Source: Bacteroidia bacterium (GTDB lineage Bacteria > Bacteroidota > Bacteroidia > Chitinophagales > Saprospiraceae). From it: 60,779 bases of DNA. Location: positions 1-60,779 of the forward strand of contig JAUIKE010000031.1 in NCBI GenBank assembly GCA_030430845.1. The letters run 5' to 3'. How positions within the stretch are numbered: position 1 is the stretch's first letter; every line of letters starts with the position of its first letter. Shown here in pieces: positions 37,201 to 45,226 of this stretch. The notes below the pieces were generated by a model. The model had not been told where the DNA came from. It did not search any database and saw only the letters and a list, made by a program, of their open reading frames with translations. Both the position numbers and the translations under genes were made by a program.

Positions 37201-37341
37201 AAATGGTTTGACCCACGCAAGGGAGGAAGCCTTCAAGACGGTACGGTGAAAAGTATAGAGGGCAGCGGCATGCAATCGTTGGGAACGGCTCCGAATAATC
37301 CTGAAAAAGATTGGGTGGTGGTGATCCGTAAAGCTTTGTAA
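34243..37341 (+). CDS. DUF1593 - DUF5060 - GH140-like fusion protein, exported
   Basis: 1032 residues with a signal peptide (to about residue 20). Residues 27-442 are a DUF1593 unit: a nucleoside-hydrolase-like part starting VINTTDLGADPDDEQS (compare the Ca-binding DxDxxxDD motif) and a cadherin-like end. Residues 449-535 are a DUF5060 sandwich. About 585-945 form a TIM barrel with candidate acid/base Glu765 or Glu766 (NWNLTEEYGDW) and nucleophile Glu860 (ACDEPGDA). The last 80 residues are the collagen-binding-2-like sandwich seen in DUF4038/GH140 proteins (SVKWFDPRKGG). GH140 includes the rhamnogalacturonan II apiosidase. I infer a periplasmic or surface glycosidase that feeds the importer. 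It starts 6 bases after the kinase stop. Confidence 0.75.
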   Translation: MKIILSLILFLSFSLLVFSQGTPTNYKPRVINTTDLGADPDDEQSMVRQLVSSNEFDIEGLIVSTGCWKKSQSNTDMLDKILDAYAEAYPNLKVHADGFPTPEYLRSIAVMGQTGYGMDDVGAGKDSPGSELIIASVDKDDPRPVWVMGWGGMNNAAQAIWKVRETRSEAEFAKFLSKLRLFDILGQDDAGAWIAKNFPEVLYIRATGVYGWAPSDEQLKDHIQSHGPLGAVYPDRVWATEGDTPAFMHVYPTGLNDPDEIDQGGWGGRFSFVKKAGIRSMSAVDKASETMFDPYFMYGNSAEGSEAIKRWEKGYNNDFAARMDWSISPRYEDANHHPVAVLNGDPSRQVLEMTATAGDVIQLSAAGSSDPDGDALHYSWSFYDEPSSYDGSVTIKQNTSATASLEIPENASSKNIHIILQIHDDGAPNLYAYRRLIIKVQASEAQKAMSISGELKKWHTITLTFDGPQTSETDEENPFLHYRLDVTFFHKKTGKAYKVPGYFAADGQAAMSSATAGNKWRVHFSPDEIGEWTYSVDFKKGKWVAIRSRDRQVPSGAYMDGAGGTFSIQPTDKTGRDFRAHGRLEYVGERYLRFAETGRYFYKCGSDAPENFLAYTGFDGDFASDGHKDELVKTWGPHLKDWKEGDPQWSRGRGKEIIGALNYLSSKGLNAFSFLTNNIEGDDRNVFPYINYDTWDRFDCSKLDQWEIVFDHAQKNGLFLHFKTMEFENQGLLDFGGIGGNTKLYYRELIARFGHHLAMNWNLTEEYGDWGRFDGATTMPKYAPEYKTLAQYLYDTDPYHHHMVIHNGEEFDPFYGEASKLSGASLQTSERDFRKVNQMTQQVIERSAAAGKIWAVACDEPGDASHALITDEEDPEHYHARTNGLWGHMLAGGWGTEWYFGYKHPHSDLSCQDYRSRDLFWDMGVLCINFFEKNDFPVTEMSSHNELISSEGDFCFAKEGDTYIALLKKGGESQLNLKELDGKYSVKWFDPRKGGSLQDGTVKSIEGSGMQSLGTAPNNPEKDWVVVIRKAL

Positions 37342-37411
37342 AAACAGATATTCTTTAAGTTTTTTAAAAAATAGTCTATGACACACCGACAACCGACCAA
37401 AACGAGACTGA

Positions 37412-37990
37412 ATGGTATCTTACCGGATCGCCAATCCATCCTACAGAAATGAGGCGGATGATTTTGGGAAATGGTATGTAACCGAAAATTTTGTGGTTGG
37501 TCAGCCTGAAGTTTCATCGGATAATTGGAACGGAGGAGTACAAACCAAAACGGATGTTAAAAACATAAAACTGGACAAAGCCTGGAAGTCGATGCCGATC
37601 AAACAGCAATCTGCCGAAGAGGCCTACCAATCTGTACTCGAAAAGGCCGGCGCGACGCTGCCAAAGCGCGACGCTGTGGATCTCCGCATTATCGATGAAG
37701 TAAAAAACGGATACGCGAGTTTTGAAGGCCCCACCTATGAAACCCAACATAAGGTAGCCGACTCATCCAAAAAAAGTGGCATTATCGATTCTCAGGAGGA
37801 TGTCAGCGGTTGGCCGGTGCTGAATAGCGTGCCGGCTCCAAAAGATTCAGACCATGACGGCATGCCGGACAACTGGGAAGTAGAGAACGGCTTGGATAAA
37901 GAAAATCCGGAGGATAGAAATATTGTCGGCAAGAATGGATACACCATGTTGGAAAAATATATTTATGAATTAACATCTAACCAAATTTAA
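37412..37990 (+). pseudogene. C-terminal remnant of a PL1 pectate lyase
   Basis: 192 codons with no signal peptide. The text matches only the end of Bacteroidota PL1 lyases: SYRIANPSYRNEADDFGKWY, the NPxV-type VVGQPEVSSDNWNGGVQ, and a calcium-binding type tail DSDHDGMPDNWEVENGLDK. The catalytic beta-helix is missing. A TGA stop sits directly before the apparent start codon (37409-37411), and the residues before that stop (DNRPKRD) could be older coding sequence. The first 300 or more codons were lost, with the DUF1593/GH140-like gene now in their place. The stop overlaps the next start region by one base. A short expressed protein cannot be excluded. Confidence 0.75.
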
Positions 37991-38007
37991 TGCCTCAAAA
38001 CGAAGAC

Positions 38008-40818
38008 ATGAAGACCTTACAATCGATTTGCGTAGTAGTTATATTTTTTTTCATTGGAATACCCGGGCACAGTCAATCCGGCAATGAGCAGGACAAACCA
38101 CGGATCATAGTCCTTACCGATATTGAAAACGAGCCCGACGATGCTATGTCCTTAGTTCGTTTTTTAACCTATTCCAACCAATGGGATGTGGAAGGCTTAG
38201 TAGCTACTACCTCCATCCACCAACAAAATGAAATTGCCACCTGGCGAATTCGGGAGATCCTGGAAGCCTATGGCAAAGTGCGGGACAATCTCGAAAAGCA
38301 CGAATCCGGCTATCCTACCCTCGATCATCTCATGTCGGTTGTACGGGAAGGGCGAGCCGATTACGGGATGAATGCGGTCGGGGAAGGCATGGACTCGCCC
38401 GGTTCCGAACGGATCATCGAGGTGGTTGATCAGGATGATCCGCGGCCGGTATGGGTACTGGTATGGGGCGGGCCTAATTGTTTGGCCCAGGCATTGTGGA
38501 AAGTGAAAAACACACGCTCCCCGGAAGAATTGCAAAAATTTGTATCCAAGTTAAGGGTATACACCATATCCGACCAGGATAACAGCGGACCTTGGATGAG
38601 AAAAACCTTCAAAGACCTATTCTACATTGCCAGTCCGGGTTTTCATCGCTACGGCGGGTATCATTTTGCGACCTGGAGCGGCATCAGCGGCGATAATTTT
38701 CACGCTCGTTTTGCCGGCGCCGATTTCAGTATAGTCGACAACCCCTGGCTGGATCGACACATCCGTAGTAAGGGACCACTTGGTGCGGAATATCCCTTCA
38801 TGACCTATTTGATGGAAGGAGACTCACCTAGTTTTATGTACCTCATCAACAATGGGCTGGGCGATCCTGATCATCCGGATTGGGGAAGTTGGGGAGGTCG
38901 GTATGAGTTTTACCAACCCAGAACCGAAAAATGGTTTTTAGAACCGGAAATTAGACCACTGTGGACCAATGCGAGGGATGAGGTATTCGGTATGGACGGG
39001 AAATGGCACACTACGAACCATGCTACGATATGGCGCTGGCGTTCTCACTATCAGAATGATTTTGCGGCCCGGATGGATTGGACGGTCAAATCATACAAGG
39101 AAGCCAATCATCCGCCTGTGCCCAGGCTTGACCACGAGCAGTACCTGACGGCCAAGGTAGGAGAGGAGGTCACCCTAAGTGCCCGTGGCTCCACTGATCC
39201 TGACGGAGATAAACTTTCCTACCAATGGATCTATTACGGAGAGCCCGGCTCCTTCACGCTCGCCACCGCCAGAACCGGTGATCCGTTGAAAATAGAAAAT
39301 GCAGATAAGGCCACGGCTTCCTTTGTGGTGCCGGGCAGAGCCCGATTGGGTACCATGCATTTTATACTTGCCGTAACGGATAACGGTACCCCAGCTTTGA
39401 CGCGCTACCAGCGCGTGATCGTTAAGGTTAGCCTTAAAACGGAAAAACCACGGGTAATCGCCACTTCCGACGGAGAAATTGACGATCGCTGCTCCATGGT
39501 TCGCTTCTTGTTGTACGCCAATGAGTGGGACATTGAAGGGATCGTCACCTCCAGTTCGCAATATCACTGGCAGGGACATAACTGGGCCGGGGATGACTGG
39601 ATGGATCCTTTCCTGGATGCCTATACAGAGGTTTATCCTAATCTGGTGCAGCACGACCCGGAATATCCCAGCCCGGCTTACCTGAAGGAGCGCACCCGCC
39701 TGGGGAATGTTAAAGCGGAGGGTGAAATGGACGAGGTAACAGAAGGATCACAACTGATCGTCAAAGTACTGCTGGACGAAACCGATAGCCGGCCGATCTG
39801 GCTTCAAGCCTGGGGCGGCACCAATACCATTGCAAGAGCTCTCAAAACCATTGAAGAAAAGCATCCGGAAAAAATGGCTGAAGTAGCTAAAAAAATGCGG
39901 TTCTTCTTTATATGGGAACAGGATTCCACTTATCAGGCTTATATCCGTCCTAATTGGGGGAAGTATGATATTCCAACCATTGTTAGCGACCAATTCTGGG
40001 CCATTGCTTATCAATGGAACAAGATCTTGCCGGAGGACAAACGAGCCTATTTTGAGGCAGACTGGATGAAATCGAATATTCTTGAAGGCCATGGTGCATT
40101 GTGTACTCTTTACGAATCACACATACCTGGAAGCCACGGTCTGTCAGGCGACACGAATTTTAATGTTGGGGATTTTCGATCAGAGGGAGATTCTCCCGCT
40201 TTTTTACATATGATAAATACAGGCTTGAGGAATATGGAATTTCCAGATTATGGCGGATGGGGCGGTCGATATGTAAATGTTCGAAGCAATACTTGGCTGG
40301 ATCCAGTCCCCTTCCCAAATTATGATTACCCGGAAGGGAGGTGGTACACGAACACAGCCTGGGGAAGAAAATATATGCGTGAGCAGTACCCTGAAAATCT
40401 GGACATGATGAGGGCCTATTTTAAGCCTCTGGTGCGCTGGACCGATGCCCTGCAGAATGACTTTGCTGCCAGAGCCGACTGGTGTATAAAGCCTTTTGCT
40501 CAAGCTAACCATCCGCCAATGGTGGTGTTGGCTCACCCTGCCGACCTCCAGGCTACACCAGGCCAAACCATCAAGCTGAGCGCTCAGGGAACCAGCGACC
40601 CGGATCGGGACATGCTGAACTACAATTGGTGGCAATATGAAGATGCCGATACATATGCAGGAAGCATGCATATTAAAAATGCGGATAGGCAGGATGCCGT
40701 TTTTACAGTACCATCGGATGCTGAGAAAGGCCAGACTATCCACCTTATCTGCGAAGTGACGGATTCCGGTGTGCCTCAATTAAGCAGGTATCAACGGGTA
40801 GTGGTTACAATTGAATAA
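38008..40818 (+). CDS. Tandem DUF1593 protein, exported
   Basis: About 936 residues from the Met at 38008, chosen because it gives [20 protein letters not shown], a clean signal peptide; a Met six codons earlier overlaps the previous stop. Two complete DUF1593 units follow. The first begins [17 protein letters not shown], the second [15 protein letters not shown] at about residue 488. Each has a nucleoside-hydrolase-like domain with the acidic metal-binding cluster, an RPVW-x-WGG or [10 protein letters not shown] strand, an NDFAARxDW motif and a final cadherin-like sandwich with SxDPDxDxLxYxW. The nucleoside hydrolase fold cleaves N- or O-ribosides, so a furanosidase is plausible, and apiose and arabinose occur as furanosides. 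No DUF1593 activity is known to me. Confidence 0.78.
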   Translation: MKTLQSICVVVIFFFIGIPGHSQSGNEQDKPRIIVLTDIENEPDDAMSLVRFLTYSNQWDVEGLVATTSIHQQNEIATWRIREILEAYGKVRDNLEKHESGYPTLDHLMSVVREGRADYGMNAVGEGMDSPGSERIIEVVDQDDPRPVWVLVWGGPNCLAQALWKVKNTRSPEELQKFVSKLRVYTISDQDNSGPWMRKTFKDLFYIASPGFHRYGGYHFATWSGISGDNFHARFAGADFSIVDNPWLDRHIRSKGPLGAEYPFMTYLMEGDSPSFMYLINNGLGDPDHPDWGSWGGRYEFYQPRTEKWFLEPEIRPLWTNARDEVFGMDGKWHTTNHATIWRWRSHYQNDFAARMDWTVKSYKEANHPPVPRLDHEQYLTAKVGEEVTLSARGSTDPDGDKLSYQWIYYGEPGSFTLATARTGDPLKIENADKATASFVVPGRARLGTMHFILAVTDNGTPALTRYQRVIVKVSLKTEKPRVIATSDGEIDDRCSMVRFLLYANEWDIEGIVTSSSQYHWQGHNWAGDDWMDPFLDAYTEVYPNLVQHDPEYPSPAYLKERTRLGNVKAEGEMDEVTEGSQLIVKVLLDETDSRPIWLQAWGGTNTIARALKTIEEKHPEKMAEVAKKMRFFFIWEQDSTYQAYIRPNWGKYDIPTIVSDQFWAIAYQWNKILPEDKRAYFEADWMKSNILEGHGALCTLYESHIPGSHGLSGDTNFNVGDFRSEGDSPAFLHMINTGLRNMEFPDYGGWGGRYVNVRSNTWLDPVPFPNYDYPEGRWYTNTAWGRKYMREQYPENLDMMRAYFKPLVRWTDALQNDFAARADWCIKPFAQANHPPMVVLAHPADLQATPGQTIKLSAQGTSDPDRDMLNYNWWQYEDADTYAGSMHIKNADRQDAVFTVPSDAEKGQTIHLICEVTDSGVPQLSRYQRVVVTIE

Positions 40819-40835
40819 AGAATGGGGCGGTCTCT

Positions 40836-40890
40836 GGCTTGTGTAAAAAGTGTGGGCGGCGAACCGCCGCCCACACTTTTTACACAAGCC
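40836..40890. terminator. Bidirectional terminator with a 25-bp perfect stem
   Basis: A 25-bp perfect stem with a 5-base loop (GAACC). The outer arms read GGCTTGTGTAAAAAG; the top is GC-rich (GTGTGGGCGGC). It lies between convergent genes 37990-40818 and 40900-43776. Confidence 0.85.
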
Positions 40891-40899
40891 CGTAGTTTA

Positions 40900-43776
40900 C
40901 TACGGTTTAATGTATGTACTTTCCGGCGGTCCCAGATAGGATGGCCTTTGCCCACCCGCATCGATCACAAATTTTTGGAAAACAATGCCGGGATCGATCA
41001 TCCAGATTTTGAGGGTATGTTTTCCGGGGGTAGCTACTGTATGGCCGGACTTTTTGATTTTAATATGATCTCCAACAGACTTTTCCCACCAGGCAGCATA
41101 CTGCCAGTCGGGCTGCTCTTCCCCTTCATTCATATTGATGATTTGTGGGGTTTCATCATCGATGGCTATGGCAAATCGTAAACCATCTTTTTTCTTAAAG
41201 TCCTGGGTAGGGGAGAGGTAGGTCTCAACCTCTAGTTCGCCGGCTTCAAAAACCGTGAAATCGTATTCAACTCTTGCCGTACCCTCATCCGGTTTTTGCC
41301 GGGCTGCCGTTACAGGTTCGGAGATGATGGAAGTCTTAGTGCGCCCCAGGTTTGGAATTTTCGTCCAGTGAATGTCCTCAGTATCGTACTTTTGGGTAAA
41401 ATGAGCCGCTTCTATGGATACGACCCCATTGTTTTCCACAAAACCGGCTACCGGGGGAAGGTCGTTGCGAATGGGCACTTGAACGGAATACTCATTCCCG
41501 GCCCCTGAAATGAGAATTTCGCCGCTCGCATTACCTTGAGGCGCTTTCTGCCAATCGATACTCACATACACTTTTTCATGGAATTGAGTTTTCCCTTTAT
41601 CCGACGAAAGTTTTATCCAGGCATTTTTGGCATGTAGGGAATAGCTCAATTCTTCCTGGCCTCTATTAATGATGTCTATGAAATATTTTTGGTCATTCAC
41701 CGGGTCGAAGGGTAGGAATTCTGTGCTGAACGACCAGTCGGCCTCTACGTCGAGCCAACCCCATCTGGGGGTAGCTCCATATTCTAAAAGAAAGCCTAAT
41801 TCGGCCGGTTTTTGGAGTTGTACCGTGGAGACGGCCGGCATCATATTCAGGGGCGGATGGTTCCAGTAGGTGTATCCAATATGTGTTTGGGACATCATGT
41901 GGTTCCATTTTCCTTCTTCCAATTCCTTGTGGTAGTATTCGGTAAGGCGGGCATCTTTGTCAAACAACTCCTGCACTTTTTGGGCATAAAAATTGGCTGC
42001 GGCGGCCCCGTGTACACCGTAATAGTTGTTTTTTCCGGCAGCTACATACATTTCATTCAGATTGGCACACATCTCAATAGGGGAGTGCACCAATTGGTAA
42101 AATGCTGAGCGGTGGCTTTTAGGAAGCTGCTCATATATGCTTTGACTTTTATTCAGTAATTCTTGATACTCCTGTACGATCCGGTTTGCTTCGCGGTAGT
42201 TTTCAACACTATAGGTGTCGGGTTTGAGCATTTCGGGTGTACGGCGGGCATTGTATTTGGTATAAAGAGCGAGTAATTCTGCAATTTCGCTGGAATGCTG
42301 TTCTCCGAATTGCTGCCTGGCCCAATCCACATAATAGTTTGGCAGGTCCTTTGCCTGGATAGCATCCGGATTCCAGGCATAATCCAGGAAAAAGCTGATG
42401 GGGAGTTCCATAGGTTTGATGTCACCAACGTTCACCAGCCAAAGGTCTTTTACACCGTATTCATAGGCCAGGTTCATTTGTTCCCAGACTCTTTCAATTT
42501 GAGTCGTGTTCAGCCATTTGTAGGATACCGGAGCTCCAACATAATCGAAATGATAATAAATCCCGTATCCGGCTTTATGCGCGAGGTCTTCCTTTTGGGG
42601 TAAAATGCGGAGATTGCCCCAGTTGTCGTCACAGAACAGGATAATGATATCATCGTCCACACGCATTCCATTGTCATAATAATCTTGAACTTCTTTATAA
42701 ACCGCCCAAACCTGCTGCGTTTCTTCCGCCGGCTTGCCAGTCACCTCTGTAATGATCTCCCGCTGATCCGCAATGATCTCTTTTAGCAGCCCGACGGCTG
42801 TTTCTTCCGACATGGCCTCATCCCCGTCACCGCGCATACCTACTGTTACAACGCTTTCATAATCGCCCATACGCTCGATTCCGTGCCGCCAAAATTCCTG
42901 AAGTTTTGCTTTATTGGTTTCGTAGTTCCATTCTCCTTCACCGAAGCGATACCACTCGTTGTGGGAGCGCATCATCGGCTCGTGATGACTGGTGGAGATC
43001 ACAATGCCATACTCATCGGCAACCTTGGGGTTCAGCGGGTCATCCAGGTTAAATATGGTCGGCAGCCACATGGCCGGCCAAAGGTAGTTGGCCTTGTTTC
43101 GCAGCAGGAGCTCAAAAACTTTTTCATAAAACTGATGATTCGTACCTCCGAATTGCTCTTTAGCCCAGTTGCGGAGGGCTGGGGCTTCATCATTGATAAA
43201 AATGCCGCGGTATTTGACGGCTGGGCCGTCTGAAACGAAGCGCCCTTTATCAATATAGATTTCCTCCTTTTTTTTAATGGGAACGTCGGCCCACCAGTAC
43301 CAGGGCGAAACGCCAATTTTCTCTGATAGGGTAAAAGCTCCGTAAGCCGCTCCACGACGATCACTGCCCACAATTACGAGGGCTTCTTTAACTCCTGGGA
43401 AAGGCCTCTTTACCGTTTGAATGATGAAGCGTTCCCATTGATCTTTGATGGCATCTACGTTTAGTTTCTTTGAAGCAACTAACTTATCTATGAGCGCATT
43501 ATTACCAATGGTACCTATCAAAATGATGGATTTTTCCAGCTTTTTATTGAAGGAAGAAACGGATGGTTTTTGGCCACTAACTTTTTCTATATCGCTTGCC
43601 AGAAATTCGGCTGATTTTTTGATCAGGATATTTTCTCCTTCGTCATAATAAATGCTCGTTGATTGATCATCACTTACGATCGCAAACTGCTGGTCGCCTG
43701 TCGTGCTGGAGCTTACCTGGATCTGGGTGAAAGCCAGAGTGGGGAGGAAGATTAAACTAAAGAGGAGTTTTTTCAT
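40900..43776 (-). CDS. GH115 alpha-glucuronidase family protein
   Basis: 958 residues with a signal peptide (to about residue 18). The family GH115 layout is clear: an N-terminal domain (FLASDIEKVSGQKPSV), the large central barrel with WWADVPIKKK, YRGIFINDEAPALRNWA and FCDDNWGNLRILPQ, and a C-terminal sandwich pair ending PSYLGPPESTY. GH115 enzymes remove 4-O-methyl-glucuronic acid from glucuronoxylan or arabinogalactan-type chains. It faces away from both neighbours and stands alone as a transcription unit with its own operator. Side chains of pectic arabinogalactan would explain its place here. Confidence 0.92.
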   Translation of the reverse strand: MKKLLFSLIFLPTLAFTQIQVSSSTTGDQQFAIVSDDQSTSIYYDEGENILIKKSAEFLASDIEKVSGQKPSVSSFNKKLEKSIILIGTIGNNALIDKLVASKKLNVDAIKDQWERFIIQTVKRPFPGVKEALVIVGSDRRGAAYGAFTLSEKIGVSPWYWWADVPIKKKEEIYIDKGRFVSDGPAVKYRGIFINDEAPALRNWAKEQFGGTNHQFYEKVFELLLRNKANYLWPAMWLPTIFNLDDPLNPKVADEYGIVISTSHHEPMMRSHNEWYRFGEGEWNYETNKAKLQEFWRHGIERMGDYESVVTVGMRGDGDEAMSEETAVGLLKEIIADQREIITEVTGKPAEETQQVWAVYKEVQDYYDNGMRVDDDIIILFCDDNWGNLRILPQKEDLAHKAGYGIYYHFDYVGAPVSYKWLNTTQIERVWEQMNLAYEYGVKDLWLVNVGDIKPMELPISFFLDYAWNPDAIQAKDLPNYYVDWARQQFGEQHSSEIAELLALYTKYNARRTPEMLKPDTYSVENYREANRIVQEYQELLNKSQSIYEQLPKSHRSAFYQLVHSPIEMCANLNEMYVAAGKNNYYGVHGAAAANFYAQKVQELFDKDARLTEYYHKELEEGKWNHMMSQTHIGYTYWNHPPLNMMPAVSTVQLQKPAELGFLLEYGATPRWGWLDVEADWSFSTEFLPFDPVNDQKYFIDIINRGQEELSYSLHAKNAWIKLSSDKGKTQFHEKVYVSIDWQKAPQGNASGEILISGAGNEYSVQVPIRNDLPPVAGFVENNGVVSIEAAHFTQKYDTEDIHWTKIPNLGRTKTSIISEPVTAARQKPDEGTARVEYDFTVFEAGELEVETYLSPTQDFKKKDGLRFAIAIDDETPQIINMNEGEEQPDWQYAAWWEKSVGDHIKIKKSGHTVATPGKHTLKIWMIDPGIVFQKFVIDAGGQRPSYLGPPESTYIKP

Positions 43777-43816
43777 TTTGCTTGTTTGTCAATGATGGTT
43801 TGTTATCTTCACAAGA

Positions 43817-43834
43817 TACGCAATCGATTGCGTA
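43817..43834. promoter_or_regulatory. LacI-family operator upstream of GH115
   Basis: An 18-base perfect palindrome, TACGCAATCGATTGCGTA, lies 41 bases before the GH115 start. It has the central CG step and the ACGCAA half-site typical of LacI/PurR-type operators. No LacI-family gene is in this window, so the regulator is encoded elsewhere. Confidence 0.7.
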
Positions 43835-44302
43835 AATGATAATAATATCTTATTCCTCTTTTCGCCAGTTAGGAAATTGGCGATATTTTGCGTTTGGTCC
43901 GTATGGCCGTAGCTTTGAATCGAAGAACCTTTCAGATCTCCGGTTGGTGGCAGTCTCCGACCTACGGTTGGGACGGAACGTAACATGTCCTTTGTACGTG
44001 ATTGTTCCCTAAGGTTGGTGGCGGTTTCCAAACCGCCTTACCCAATATATGGCCAGTTTCCAAACTGGTGATTATTAACTCCAGCTTGGAAGCTAATAAA
44101 AGGTTGTCTTTTCTGGGACTGAGGGAATCCCCAAAACCTATTTTATTTAAATTTAGGCGTGAAATAAGCTTACTTTTATTTTTGGAGGCCCTAAAATTAA
44201 TGTTTCTCGCCTAAGGCGGGGTTTCGCCAGTTTGGAAACTGGCGAGGTATGTGGTACGGCCCGTACGGGCCACCAACGGGAGTGAAGGTCAGTTCTCTAT
44301 TA
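43835..44302. repeat. Intergenic cluster of related palindromes
   Basis: About 470 bases without a gene. Palindromes: 43863-43882 (CGCCAGTT...AATTGGCG, imperfect), 44020-44037 (GGCGGTTTCCAAACCGCC), 44053-44068 (CCAGTTTCCAAACTGG), 44224-44245 (TCGCCAGTTTGGAAACTGGCGA, symmetric about its centre) and 44258-44271 (GGCCCGTACGGGCC). A GGTTGGTGGC word recurs near 43942 and 44013. The units share the CAGTTT/AAACTG core and look like decayed copies of one repeat family, similar in style to REP elements. Confidence 0.75.
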
Positions 44303-45214
44303 TTACTTCAAAAATCCCATCTCCTCTAACCACTGTTCGCAAAGGCTCGTCCAACTGTTTGCGGATCCTGGATTATCTCGAAGCTGAATACTATGACCTC
44401 CTTGCGGGAAGATATGTAATGAAAATGAGATGTTTTTTTCAGCAAGAGCATTTGCAAAAAGCAGGCTATTTTGGACCGAAACAGCTGGATCATTAGCAGC
44501 ATGAACCAAAAAGGTAGGGGGCGATTTTTCATTAACCTGTAATTCATTGGAAAATGCACGAATATCCTCTTCCGAGGCGGCTTTTCCTAACAAATTATCC
44601 CGACTGCCTTTATGAGTATATTTCCCAAAAGTGATCACAGGAGAAACAAGGATCGCGAAATCGGGCTGTATGGACCATTCGTCCAGTTGATCATCAATAG
44701 CAGCATAATCTTTTTGATGAGTACTAAGGGTTGAAGCGAGATGACCGCCGGCCGAAAATCCCATCACCCCGATCTTATCCGGATCAATATTCCATTCTGT
44801 AGCATGTGCCCGGATTTGGCGCAGCGCGCGTTGTGCATCCTGAATGGGGGCATAGCGACTATCTACCACATTAGGAGCTTGAGGTAATCGATGTAATAAA
44901 ACAAAAGCACTGACACCAAAGGTATTGAACCATTTGGCAATTTGGGTACCTGAAACCAGGTGTGCAAATCGAACATAACCCCCACCCGGTACGATTAATA
45001 CGGCGGCTCGTTTATTCTCTTGTTCTGACGGAAAAAAAGCCAGCATTCTGGGCTCCGAAACTCGAAAAACGCGTTCTCGGGCAATACTGTCCGTTACGAG
45101 TTGTCCATTATCATTGGGCATCTTGCCAGAAGGCCATAAGGGGATTGCTTCCTGGCCAATGGCTGAAACGGCCAGGAAGAGAATAATGGCAAAGCAAGAA
45201 ATGATCTTTTTCAT
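44303..45214 (-). CDS. Alpha/beta-hydrolase esterase, second copy
   Basis: 303 residues with a signal peptide (ending SAIGQ). It shares the layout of the esterase at 3710: VPGGGYVRFAH oxyanion region, GVMGFSAGGHLAST nucleophile elbow, HAANDPAVSVQNSLLFANAL acid region and GGHSIQL with the final His. It likely removes acetyl esters from pectin or hemicellulose oligomers. It follows uxaB by 12 bases and is the last gene of the galacturonate operon. Confidence 0.8.
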   Translation of the reverse strand: MKKIISCFAIILFLAVSAIGQEAIPLWPSGKMPNDNGQLVTDSIARERVFRVSEPRMLAFFPSEQENKRAAVLIVPGGGYVRFAHLVSGTQIAKWFNTFGVSAFVLLHRLPQAPNVVDSRYAPIQDAQRALRQIRAHATEWNIDPDKIGVMGFSAGGHLASTLSTHQKDYAAIDDQLDEWSIQPDFAILVSPVITFGKYTHKGSRDNLLGKAASEEDIRAFSNELQVNEKSPPTFLVHAANDPAVSVQNSLLFANALAEKNISFSLHIFPQGGHSIQLRDNPGSANSWTSLCEQWLEEMGFLK

Positions 45215-45226
45215 GAAGAGCGCTTT

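Noticed and set aside
43777..44302. Attachment site or mobile element boundary.
   Set aside because: The palindromes are of differing length and spacing, and there is no integrase, transposase or target duplication nearby.
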